A DNA stretch of 64,000 nucleotides, from positions 79,794,330-79,858,329 of the forward strand of contig CM042160.1 of NCBI GenBank assembly GCA_023376005.1, written 5' to 3'. Position 1 is the first letter of the stretch. The number at the start of each line of letters is the position of its first letter. The stretch comes from Doryteuthis pealeii. Taxonomy: Eukaryota; Mollusca; Cephalopoda; Myopsida; Loliginidae. The notes under the pieces were generated by a model. The model had not been told where the DNA came from and ran no database searches. It was given only the letters and a program-made list of their open reading frames with translations. Made by a program: the position numbers and the translations under genes. This document shows, piece by piece, positions 45,233-54,280 of the stretch.

Positions 45233-45589
45233 ATATATATATATATATGTAAGTGTGGGTGTGTGTGTACAAATATATGCTTTATGAGTCACGTATGATT
45301 ATTTTGTTGATATATCTGATGAGTCTATATAATATATATATATATATGTATATATCATATACATCATATATATATAATATATATATATATAATATATATA
45401 TATATATATGTATTATATATATCTATGGTATATTATTTAGAATATATAATATAATATATATAATATATATATATATATATATAGATATTTGGGATATCTT
45501 CAATATCTAATATAGATATATGTATCATACACACAACACTACATATAACACACACACACACACACACACAACACACACACACACACATA

Positions 45590-45633
<44 letters not shown>
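45050..45633. repeat. CT, TA and CA microsatellite cluster
   Basis: CT tracts (45,070-45,140, 45,190-45,212), interrupted TA tracts (45,213-45,250, 45,325-45,480), a CA tract (45,550-45,586) and a TA tract to 45,630. Confidence 0.85.
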
Positions 45634-45635
<2 letters not shown>

Positions 45636-45774
45636 ATCATTTTTACTCCCAGCAATGAATCGTCGGTAAAACTGACTGGGATCTCTCTGAGTCGATCATT
45701 GGCCAATACGGTATGTTGTTGTGTCTAGCCCATACTGAAGAGCGTGAAAACGCCGAAACGGTGTCTGTGGATGA

Positions 45775-45777
<3 letters not shown>
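45634..45777 (+). repeat. PLE-like terminal piece between TA tracts, family E
   Basis: A single-copy stretch of about 145 bp between two TA microsatellites, ending in a hammerhead motif whose 3' strand runs into the right TA tract. No inverted arm is present, so this may be the unduplicated form of the fold-back units. Confidence 0.6.
45722..45775 (+). ncRNA. Hammerhead ribozyme motif, family E
   Basis: The core is CTGAAGA 45,735-45,741 (the variable position is A) and GAAA 45,755-45,758. Stem II is gcgt 45,742-45,745 with acgc 45,750-45,753, capped by the tetraloop gaaa. One extra C at 45,754 precedes GAAA. Stem III is minimal (AC with GT), and cleavage follows GTC at 45,765. Stem I is ccata 45,730-45,734 with tgtgg 45,766-45,770, then gtc with gac outside an internal loop. 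The extra C is either an inactivating insertion or a base-call error. Confidence 0.65.
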
Positions 45778-45845
<68 letters not shown>

Positions 45846-45860
45846 GAGTAAAAGAGAGAA
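45778..45860. repeat. (TA)n(GA)n microsatellite
   Basis: About 50 bp of TA followed by GA repeats, the right border of the family E piece. Confidence 0.9.
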
Positions 45861-46179
45861 TGAGAGAGGGAGAGATAGAGTGAGAGACGTAGAGTGGTAG
45901 ATACAATTAGCAAAAATTGAAGAATATTACAAATTCCAATATAACTACCTGTAAAAGTTATTTATATCGAATTGCAGTAAATATTAATAACACTACGTAC
46001 ATGGGTTCCAAATAAAAGCTGTTTAACACTTTGCCTAAGTTAAGTCATTAAAGAGGCTCTCACGCCACCGAAATCCTACCGTAAACCTCTGACAGTGACG
46101 CTCGTAAGTTTCACTAGAGGACATGCCAAAACGCGATGACCGATAGAGGCGAATGGTGAGAAAGGGAATCAGTCAAGGT

Positions 46180-46182
<3 letters not shown>
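45861..46182. other. Unassigned sequence
   Basis: No recognised element. Confidence 0.5.
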
Positions 46183-46214
<32 letters not shown>

Positions 46215-46286
46215 TGTATGAGAATGTATGTGTGAGAGAGAGAAGAGAGAGACCAGTGGGAGAGAGAAGAGTATGTGCGTGTGTTT

Positions 46287-46345
<59 letters not shown>
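46183..46345 (+). repeat. (GA)n-rich microsatellite
   Basis: Two long GA tracts separated by a GT/GA-rich stretch. Open frames across it (R-E or S-L repeats) are artefacts. Confidence 0.9.
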
Positions 46346-46348
<3 letters not shown>

Positions 46349-46494
46349 AGAGGTTTATTACCCAAGTTTTACGGAAAACGATGTTTGCGACTCATTTGAT
46401 AGTCTTTATCGTTTTTACGACGAAGTCTTTATATGACTTCGTTTTGTGTGTGTGTGAGTGTGTGAGTGTATATACATAATATATATAATATATA

Positions 46495-46526
<32 letters not shown>

Positions 46527-46728
46527 ATATATGAGAAAGGCGTTATAGCATTTTCTTTTCGAGTTTTCTGGCCAACTTTTTAATATTTGGGTGGAATTCG
46601 TGGATAAGTCCACCAAAGTTCAGGTCCGAGTACTCGAAAAGAAATTGCCTATATCACCTTTCTCATCAATTCTTCACCTTCCAGCCTCCACATTAATATA
46701 ATTGAAAAAAAAAAACTGGAACACATCA

Positions 46729-46769
46729 CCCCTGATGATGGCACTTCGAAGTGCCGAAAGTACTCGGGA
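46729..46769 (+). ncRNA. Hammerhead ribozyme motif, family A copy 2
   Basis: The core is CTGATGA 46,732-46,738 and GAAA 46,756-46,759. Stem II is a perfect palindrome, ggcacttcgaagtgcc, at 46,740-46,755. Stem III is minimal (AG with CT), with C46,765 at the cleavage position. Stem I is only ccc 46,729-46,731 with ggg 46,766-46,768, so activity of the single unit is doubtful. Confidence 0.65.
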
Positions 46770-46866
46770 CCTGAACTTTGGTAGACTTATCCACGAATTC
46801 CACCCAAATTTAAAAAGTTGGCCAGAAAACTCGAAGAGAAAATGCCTATAACCCTTTTTCATCAAT
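46734..46866 (+). pseudogene. PLE N-terminal fragment starting inside the ribozyme
   Basis: The frame from the ATGs in CTGATGATGG gives M-M-A-L-R-S-A-E-S-T-R-D-L-N-F-G-R-L-I-H-E-F-H-P and then, with a frameshift, K-x-L-A-R-K-L-E-like residues. It aligns with the 23,150 fragment from A-E-S-T onward. The second arm is broken and enters TA repeat. Confidence 0.55.
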
Positions 46867-46889
46867 GCTTCTCCTTCCAGCCCACATTA

Positions 46890-46923
<34 letters not shown>

Positions 46924-47029
46924 ATATATATATATATTCAGCTGATAATTGGGACATGTTACTTACGCCAGGAAAATTATCGTTTAAAATGTGATATTAT
47001 TTTAACAATGAGAACAAATCTTAATTAAT

Positions 47030-47494
47030 GGAGTTTAGTATATGTCTGTCTGTAACCAAAACTACATAACAATACCCTCAGGAATTGCGTAAGTTTATTA
47101 ATAGTATCTAATTTTAGCAAACATCATCAGTACATAAAATAACTTTTATTCACTTACGGTTTCCCTATGAAAATCTGAGTTAAATTTGTCTCAAAACAGC
47201 CCATCTTATTAGTGCGTTTAAAATCCTGCAATATGTTACTAAGAAATAAAGGTTTACATAATATGTGATGTGGTTAATTTGCAAACTGGTTTTAACAAAA
47301 CCGAGTTTAATAAATAATTGCTTGGTGATATTTATCTCTCATATTATTGTTTTATTCTCCAACATATTAAAATCAATCCTATTGAGACTAATTAAAATAT
47401 AATTAAGATAGTTGCCATCTTTTTAGATGCGTTTTTATTTGATTCCTCTTTCTAATTTAAATACTTACCCTCGGAGCGCTCATATACTTGCTAG
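47030..47494 (+). repeat. Helitron-like non-autonomous element, copy 1
   Basis: It shares internal words (tctgtctgtaaccaaaac, taaatactta) and a 3' end with the copy ending at 49,594. The end is a GC-rich inverted motif (cctcggagcgctc), about 10 bases of AT-rich spacer, then CTAG followed by T. A hairpin a few bases before CTRR and insertion before T are typical of Helitron 3' ends. The 5' TC end is not located. Confidence 0.4.
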
Positions 47495-47544
47495 TATATA
47501 TATGATTGGAAATAAGACTTGACCTAAATCCAATTCACTTTTCA

Positions 47545-47850
47545 GCCGAACATATTTGTCCTTGTTGCATTCTGTTTGTCCAAAAGTTGGATTTGCTAGA
47601 CATATGAGGTCACAAGACAGCAAACAAACGCAGACTGATTCAGATGTTTCTTCACACAACCAACAGGTAATTCAATTCACAGAAAAGGTATGGGTGTGTG
47701 CGCAGTATGTCTAAGGAACCATATGAGAGACACGGGGTTGAATGTTAACATCAAAGACAGGATCTGGCTTGTCACGTATTCGACAAGGGATGCAAGGGTG
47801 AAGTTGGCCTGATGAGCGCCATGCGTGCTCACGAGTGCTTTTGCGGATTT
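47545..47850 (+). pseudogene. LINE C-terminal zinc-finger relic
   Basis: Broken C2H2-type fingers can be read across frames: W-V-C-A-x-C-L-R-N near 47,690, then C-H-V-F-D-K-G-C-K-G-E-V-G-L-M-S and M-R-A-H-E near 47,770-47,835. These resemble the finger region at the end of many invertebrate LINE ORFs. The reading frame is not open throughout. Confidence 0.5.
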
Positions 47851-47884
47851 AGAAGATTACCTTCATTACAAAGAAGTCACTGTC

Positions 47885-47893
47885 AATATATAT

Positions 47894-47934
<41 letters not shown>

Positions 47935-48065
47935 TAGGAGAGAGAGAGAGAGAGAGAGATACCTTCGTGTAGATACAAATTTATTTCGGCATTTCTTTAC
48001 CTTGTATATGTAAAAATGTACATAAAATATAATATATATATATATACAATATATATATATATATT

Positions 48066-48116
<51 letters not shown>

Positions 48117-48190
48117 ATATCAAATTTATTTCGGCATTTCTTTACCTTGTATATGTAAAAATGTACATAAAAATAAATATATATATATAG
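47885..48190. repeat. TA tracts with two copies of a 55-bp sequence
   Basis: The sequence acaaatttatttcggcattt, ctttaccttgtatatg, taaaaatgtac occurs at 47,970-48,025, 48,120-48,172 and again at 48,548-48,600, each beside TA repeats. Confidence 0.8.
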
Positions 48191-48304
48191 TTTTTTTTCC
48201 GTAGTTAGGGTCTTTCCATGTGTGGTTTAACCAAGCTGATGCAGGTAGACCATAAGGAGAGCTCAATGTACCTAATACCAGTGAGTAAAAGGACAGAGAA
48301 AAGA
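48191..48304. other. Unassigned sequence left of the family D fold-back
   Basis: Short sequence (gtagttagggtctttccatg) between a TA tract and the fold-back; no match recognised. Confidence 0.4.
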
Positions 48305-48471
48305 TATTTAGTAAATGAAGAAAAACTCTAAACTTGCTTCATTACAATAATTTATTTCAACCGTATTAATACGTAAGAGTCATGTTCTTGTGATTACCTG
48401 AAGATGCCGTATTAATACGCTTGAAATAAATTATTGTAATGAAGCAAGTTTGAGTTTTTCTTATTTACTAA

Positions 48472-48474
<3 letters not shown>
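48305..48474. repeat. Fold-back unit around a hammerhead, family D
   Basis: The arms (about 48,305-48,373 and 48,407-48,474) are inverted copies, for example acttgcttcattacaataat and its complement. The left arm's homology ends in stem II of the ribozyme, so only the right arm is joined to a complete core. A long TA tract follows. Confidence 0.8.
48387..48448 (+). ncRNA. Hammerhead ribozyme, family D, type I layout
   Basis: The core is CTGAAGA 48,398-48,404 and GAAA 48,423-48,426. Stem II is the perfect palindrome cgtattaatacg 48,408-48,419, with weak pairs below it. Stem III is ata 48,426-48,428 with tat 48,432-48,434. Predicted cleavage is after T48,435. Stem I is attac 48,393-48,397 with gtaat 48,436-48,440, then an internal loop, then cttg 48,387-48,390 with caag 48,445-48,448. 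The strong two-part stem I makes this one of the best candidates here. Weak points are the base of stem II and U rather than C at the cleavage site. Confidence 0.7.
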
Positions 48475-48536
<62 letters not shown>

Positions 48537-48696
48537 ATACCTTCGTGTAGATACAAATTTATTTCGGCATTTCTTTACCTTGTATATTTAAAAATGTACG
48601 CAAATCTTTATATATACGTTTGAATGTACGTTTGAGTTCTCAGTTTTGTTTGAATCTTATCAGGAACTCCATATCATCCCCTCGCCACACACACCC

Positions 48697-48728
<32 letters not shown>

Positions 48729-48732
48729 ATTG
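48475..48732. repeat. (TA)n tract, third 55-bp copy, TA tract
   Basis: TA repeat 48,475-48,534, the third 55-bp copy at 48,548-48,600, unassigned sequence, then CA/TA repeats at 48,686-48,730. Confidence 0.75.
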
Positions 48733-48886
48733 GGGAGAATATGTGCTTAATTGAAGTAATACCTAATTTGAAAATTAATTAGTTGATAATTAATGAATTA
48801 GGCGGATATATCTATTTAAATGTGAAGCGTAAATGACTTTTTTCTCGATTTGTTTAGTTATGACTTCAATTAAGCACATATTCTCC
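48733..48886. repeat. Microsatellite-bounded fold-back, unclassified
   Basis: The arms gggagaatatgtgcttaatt and its complement (about 48,733-48,757 and 48,862-48,886) lie about 105 bp apart, with TA repeats outside. No hammerhead core is visible. Confidence 0.8.
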
Positions 48887-48959
48887 CAAATATATATATA
48901 TATACATATATATTATATATTATATATATTTATGCTTATTCATTATTATTATAACATGA

Positions 48960-49594
48960 GATTGTTTGTGTTTTTCTGTCTGTAACCGAAAACTATATTC
49001 CTACTCAAGTCACAATTCTCTTAGTTATTGACATCACATTCTCCATGATTTATTTTTATTTAACCTCAATTATTAATAAAATTCACTTACATTATTAATA
49101 CTGTTAACTATGTCTAATACTGACAACATGCAATTCATTTATATATACAACAAAATAGCGTTTACAGTGGAAACGGGAAGGCTAATTTGCATATTATAAT
49201 TAAAAATCGATTTAAAAAATATCGTGCTTAGTATTATTGATTCTAACTCGTTGGTCCTTTATTTTAATGATATAAGCAAAAGTCTCTTCAATGCATCTTA
49301 AATGAAATCCATTAACAAGATAAAATAACTGTCATTTTATTCTTTACTTCCTCTATAACTAAATACTTAAATTAGAAAAAATAACAATGAAAGACGAGAG
49401 TGATGGAGAGTAAGTTCAGTTGTTCCATTTTTTATTATACTTCCTCTGTTTCAAATCTTTTATTATACTCCCTCTGTTTCAAATCTTTTTATCTGTATCT
49501 TATTTAGTTTTCATTAGCCCTTTCTAATTTAATACAATATTTTATTACATTAAAACTTAAATACTTGCACCCGGAGGGTGCATATATTTGCTAG
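48960..49594 (+). repeat. Helitron-like non-autonomous element, copy 2
   Basis: The 3' end is a perfect 6-bp hairpin (gcaccc-gga-gggtgc, 49,567-49,581), nine AT-rich bases, then CTAG (49,591-49,594) and T. It shares ctgtctgtaacc and taatttaa-type words with copy 1. A 30-bp direct duplication (ttattatacttcctctgtt...) lies at 49,430-49,490. The 5' end is not defined. Confidence 0.45.
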
Positions 49595-49604
49595 TTAATA
49601 TATA

Positions 49605-49870
49605 TATACCAAACTTGTTGGTAAATCTTGCGGTAAGAACAACCTTGCAAATATATTTTTGATTGTAAAAATTAGACTACTAAATTTCCCTGGGGAAATA
49701 AATTAAAACAGAAAAGACCAAGATAGTCGCTACCCACCGAAAAATACATCGTTGATACGTATAATACTTCTGGCAAAAAGAAAAAAAAATATAATATGAA
49801 AATAGCCTGAATATACTATATAAACGCTAGGATTACTAAAGCTAAAAAGTAAAGATTGGATTCACGTACC
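49605..49870 (+). repeat. Repeat family Y, independent forward copy
   Basis: It matches 38,340-38,560 in order (ttggtaaatcttgcggtaag, then aataaattaaaac, then aaacgctaggattactaaagc). It lies outside the palindrome and so shows that family Y is a real interspersed repeat. Confidence 0.65.
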
Positions 49871-49929
49871 TAAATATCAGAGTCAGTGTTTGCCTTAAAG
49901 AGTAGTGAGCAAAAACTACTAGATATAAG

Positions 49930-50030
49930 TCTTGGTTAGGAGAAGGAAATCTCTCAATTTAAACCAGCATTACACTTTAAATTGACTTTGTGTCACATCC
50001 TGCTCATGGTGGAGGGGTTGGGTACATATA
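49930..50030 (+). repeat. SINE-B 3' fragment
   Basis: The last 100 bp of SINE-B, from ggttaggagaaggaaa to tcacatcctgctcatggtgg. Confidence 0.7.
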
Positions 50031-50139
50031 TACAAAGACAACATTTTATTTCCACTGAAATGATGAATGCATTTAGCTATTTTCTGAAATTCTAAGTGCT
50101 AAAATATTTTTTTTCATAGAATTAATTTTGTAATGGTCT

Positions 50140-50570
50140 GCTATAAACTGATTGTCAGCCATATAGAAATCTGATCTCACTGACAAGTTAAAGTGACGGT
50201 TCTTCCAAGCTGTAGCTGTTTCAGTGTTACTGTACAGCTGCACCACTTGGACCTAAAGAAGCACCTAGAGAATAAGTTAGATGGGAGCTGCATAAGAATG
50301 CTGCATACAAAACAGAAAAAATCACACAAACCATCTGTGTAAGGCGAACAAGACCTGCTGGAGAAGCAAGGATGAACTCATAAGTGACATTCTTTTGTGG
50401 AAGGCAGTAGATGGGTACACCAGTGTGGGCCATCCAGCAAATATGTACATTGACCAGCTCTGCGCGAATACTGGGTGCTGTGCAGAGGATTTTTTGAGGG
50501 CAATCAATGATAGGAATAATTGGCAAGAGATTGACATGGATATATAGCGTGACATGATGATGATTAAAAT
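50140..50570 (+). pseudogene. RTE-type LINE relic, C-terminal region
   Basis: Forward frames read K-S-D-L-T-D-K-L, F-F-Q-A-V-A-V-S-V-L-L-Y-S-C-T-T-W-T, KxLDGSCIRMLH-like, the segment after the KQHPT site is deleted, then R-S-K-D-E-L-I-S-D-I-L-L-W-K-A, G-H-P-A-N-M-Y-I-D-Q-L-C, and an end in ATGATG. Indels and an internal deletion are evident. Confidence 0.75.
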
Positions 50571-50639
50571 TTGTAAATAAAAAAGTTATTTTTTTTAAGC
50601 TTTCAAAAAATTAGTTGCGTAATATATTGCCTGGTCAAT

Positions 50640-51010
50640 CAGTTTGAACCTAGAGCCCGGGCTGCACGCAGGAAGTGCGTGGGTGTCCAGTGTGGACCTG
50701 GAAAAACAAAAACAGGATATGGCATTGAACTGACCTTTGGCACCTGGAGATGCAGATGTACATTTGACACTGTGTAGGCACAGAAAATCTGTAGGTGTAG
50801 CCCATGACCAATGAAAACAGGCTGTGTGGGCAAGAAGGTGTGTCTAAAGAAAAACTGTGTAGGTGTTACGGTCAAGGAGGCCTGGCTCTGTGACTTGAAC
50901 AATAATAAAAAGGCCGTGGAAATCTGATTTGGGCAGACCGAGATCAGGTTCGAGATTGCTTGCAGAGAACTCCCAAAGGCTCCATTGTATTGCAACTTCT
51001 GCTAATGACT
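50640..51010. other. Less AT-rich unassigned block
   Basis: This block is visibly less AT-rich than its surroundings. A reverse-strand frame of 118 codons (50,639-50,995) is open but has no motif I recognise. It contains phrases such as gcgtgggtgtccagtgtgg and gaaaaactgtgtaggtg. It could be an unrecognised repeat or an exon remnant. Confidence 0.3.
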
Positions 51011-51159
51011 CTCAGTCTACACACAACCGAGGAAACAAAAATATAATCTTATATTTTTATAAATACTAGTGTCCTGTGTTCTTTGAAATTTAATGGAGAT
51101 TATGTTGTTTACCCACTCAATATATCAAGATGGACAGGAGAATAGGAAAGATGATGATG

Positions 51160-51620
51160 GTAATAGATGATGGTTCTTACTTGGTAACTTCTGTTTACTG
51201 GTTCTACCTCGGCTGCCATTTTTTTCCATCTATCTAGTGGGCTTACTTCTCTTCAGGGCTTCTGCTGGGGTTTGAGCTTCTTTGTTGATTTCTTTGGGCT
51301 GTCATCTCTTGTTTTAAATTACTTAACAAGACTTGGTTGTTTTATGATTATAAAGTTTTATTTCCAGAACCCAGCCCATGATTCTGCCGTGGGGGAAATG
51401 GAGCCTGAGGGCTGACAACAATGTTCATGCTCCTTGAAAGTGAACTAAACTAATTTTCATGTGTCTAATTCGTCTATTGGAAGGTCAGTTGGAATGTCAT
51501 CATTGTCCCTTATCCACCCTGTTAACTTTCCATGGACCTGTCATTTTTAATCCAACAGACCTTATTCAAAATATTCTAACTACAGGTACATACATAAATC
51601 ATAAGCTGATTATTATTATG
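51160..51620. repeat. Interspersed repeat family X, copy 2
   Basis: Matches the copies at 13,395 and 60,270 through tgctttctg-type, gggctgtcatctc-type, acaagacttggttgttttatg and cagcccatgattctgcc blocks, and an end near acaggtacatacataaatc. Confidence 0.5.
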
Positions 51621-52499
51621 TAACAATTGAAAAGGTGAATTCACATTGTTATTTGTTGTAGCCAATTGAGTGTGTTAATTAGAATACCTTGTAGAGACAA
51701 CAAATTGTATTAAGAATGATGAACCACTTTGTAAAGGGTTACGAGATGTGTTCAATAATATAGGAAATGATGATAAAATAATAAGACACAGCTTAGAAAA
51801 AAACAGAGAAATGACAAAAAAGATGCATGTGTTTATGAATAACAAATAAATTTATTTGGAGAATAAATTTGTATAAATAACAAAATATTTGATTTAAATT
51901 AATTTGAATGCAAAAATGTTTATGTAGAATTTAGAAAAGTTCGCTAAGAAATGTGTAATGTCCAATGTAAAATGTATATGTAAAGTCATGAAAGTTTGAT
52001 TGGACGTGGACCAGAAATAAAAAATAAAGTTTTGTGATACAAGAAATGGAGTTGTGATGTTAATTGCGGTGTCCGATGAAGATAGACAGTAGTAAACGCT
52101 GACAGTGGTGGAATTATGTTTTGGTGATCAGAAAGTTGAATCGTTCACTCAGACATCTGTTTCTTAAATTTAGAAGAACTTGTTGTAGTCGGCTGCGGAG
52201 CATCGTGTGTTCTGTCTGGCAGCTAAATGGGATCTGAGTGTATGTTGATTATTTTTGTCTGTTAAATAGGCAACAAATAGATTCAGATTATAATCTATTT
52301 TTTTGGCGGATGTAGTTGAAGACCATCATGATCTGTCCAATCAAACTTTGACTAATGTATAAACATTTTTTTAATCTCTTTTCATAAAGTTTGGAAAAAG
52401 AAATGTGTTTGCGTTTATCCTTATTTTGATATAAAATATAGGATTTTATCCTATAATCTAACCAGTTCAAAATCCTTACTAACTCTAATAATCTTAGAC
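51621..52499. other. Unassigned AT-rich sequence
   Basis: No recognised element. Confidence 0.5.
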
Positions 52500-52940
52500 A
52501 ATAAGAAACAGATTTTGAGGTTGTTCAAATACATATGACCATAACCCTATTCAACAGTAACCTATAGAAAGTGTTTGTCATAAGTATTTGAACGAGCACA
52601 AAATTAATTTCAATTCCCAGGAAAACTGCAAAGGGCACTTAGAAAGAGTAGATGAAATTATGGATCTTCCACCATTCAAAATCCTTAACAACAGATTTTG
52701 AGGTTGTTCAAATACTTATGACCATTATTTACCATAGCACTAATCAGAATTACCCTATATAAAATAATAATCAGAAGAAGTTGAAATAGTACAAAATTAC
52801 ATCAATTTCAGTTCTCTAGAAGACTTCAAAAGGCTAGAAGACTCGTTCTTTGCTGAGAAAGATAGAATATTAAGTCAAGATGAAATTATGAATTTGCCTG
52901 AAAGATGGATTCAACAAAGTTAATGTCAAATATATTTTTA
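52500..52940 (+). pseudogene. Tc1/mariner relic, 3' end, duplicated
   Basis: The phrase cagattttgaggttgttcaa followed by atac(a/t)tatgacca occurs at 52,509-52,541 and 52,695-52,727, resembling a Tc1-type inverted terminal. The frame before the stop at 52,920 reads E-D-F-K-R-L-E-D-S-F-F-A-E-K-D then ILSQDEIMNLPERW, which fits the LPERW motif near the C-terminus of mariner-type transposases. A second, decayed version (the E-I-M-D-L-P-like phrase) lies near 52,650. Confidence 0.6.
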
Positions 52941-53177
52941 AAATTTCTTCTATTTTTGTTTAATAAACTAAAAAGAAAATTTTGTTTCTTTAAATAAATA
53001 CAATGAATGCAACAATAAAGGAAATTAAGATTCAGTTAGATTTTTTAAAATGAAAAGAAAAAAGAAAATTTAGCAAAAAGTTCATCTTTATTAAATTTAT
53101 TCTTTGCAAAGAAGAAATAGTAATTAAGTAAACATAATTACCTTCCAAGTAATGTGACACTTTGTGTGTGTGTGTGT

Positions 53178-53208
<31 letters not shown>

Positions 53209-53429
53209 GTGTATCAGTGTGACACTTTGTATGTGTGTGTGTGTGTGCATGCGTGCGTGTGTGTGTCTCTGTGTTTAAAATGCTACTCAAAAGCTTAGAG
53301 AATTAGAATATAAAATAAATTACTTACCCAAACACCTCACCTAATTTCTAACATCTTTTGGCAGGCATACAGTAGTCTGTGTACATTATGTATATATATA
53401 ATAATCTTCATACAATGACTGCTATTTAC
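52941..53429. other. Unassigned, with (GT)n tracts at 53,162-53,270
   Basis: Two GT tracts, each preceded by gtgacactttgt, suggesting a tandem duplication of about 65 bp. The rest is unassigned. Confidence 0.65.
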
Positions 53430-53737
53430 ACAGTAGCATTGCAACCAACAAAGCCTTCATCAGATGATCACTCTGGGTTCAGGCATGGTTTCGGGGCCAA
53501 AGCATCATTACCACTAACCCAGAGCTCACCAGCAGTATCTCATGATACCACCAGACTTTGTCGGTTTGATGTCACAATATAGGATTGCCATATCCACGCT
53601 GATGCGGTTAGAGCTTTATCCTGGATCTTTTTTATGTATTTCTTCTTGTCTGGTGGAGAAAGTCCAAGTTTCAACAAAAATGCCATGGTTGAGTTGGTAA
53701 TAAATCCCCAGCATCCAACTTTGATAGGAAATACATC
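53430..53737 (-). pseudogene. R2-like LINE relic, C-terminus and 3' end
   Basis: The reverse strand continues the R2-like protein after the nested insert: DVFPIKVGCWGFITNST, AFLLKLGLSPPDKKKY, IKKIQDKALTASAWIWQS and a stop at about 53,540, followed by a probable 3' UTR to about 53,430. Confidence 0.7.
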
Positions 53738-54280
53738 TGTTACTTAGTTATTAGATCCCTAATACTTTTTTAAGGTATTGTAGAAATCATAATGGCGATT
53801 AGTACAGCTGATGGCCTTGAGAGTGAGTGACAACGCTTGACCTCCCTCTCACCCTGCCTTGCGGGGATGGATCATGAGAACCGGAAGGATGGAAGACCCT
53901 GTCTTCCGGTTTAGGGATACTAAGCAACTCAGTCAGTTAGCAGGTAGGAGCTCGAGGTGTAAGTCGCATTTCTATGTGCATCCTGTCATCTACGCAGATT
54001 GTCTGGTTTGGGGATTTACAAATAAAGTAACATCAACGTAAATCAAAGTCTTATGTTTATTACCTAAAAATTAACAATAACACAGGGCTTCTGATAAGGA
54101 GTGATCCCCAACAGAAACCAGATCCAAAATCCCCTTAGAAGATATACCAAGTCAACACCAGACGCTAGACCAAGCCAAGAAGATAGAACCAAAGCCAGCC
54201 AGAAGAAATATGACCAGAGTAAGAAGTAAGAAAGGTATATAATGTTATATAGATTTGGTACTGTGAAAACGCCAGTATAT
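53738..54280 (-). repeat. Repeat family W inserted into the R2-like relic
   Basis: A 543-bp insert separating two parts of one protein. Flanking near-duplicates aacacatc (about 54,281-54,288) and aatacatc (53,730-53,737) look like an 8-bp target duplication. On the reverse strand it aligns with 14,600-15,115. By chance the R2 frame runs about 70 codons into it. Confidence 0.7.

Larger units (their letters stand above)
46536..46866. repeat. PLE-derived fold-back with hammerhead, family A copy 2
   Basis: The left arm (about 46,536-46,636) and right arm (about 46,759-46,866) are inverted copies, for example ggaattcgtggataagtcc and its complement. TA tracts lie on both sides (46,478-46,532 and 46,892-46,937). 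As in the 15.5-kb copy, the inverted homology stops at gagtact, inside stem III of the ribozyme, leaving the 5' half of the ribozyme single copy. Confidence 0.8.
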
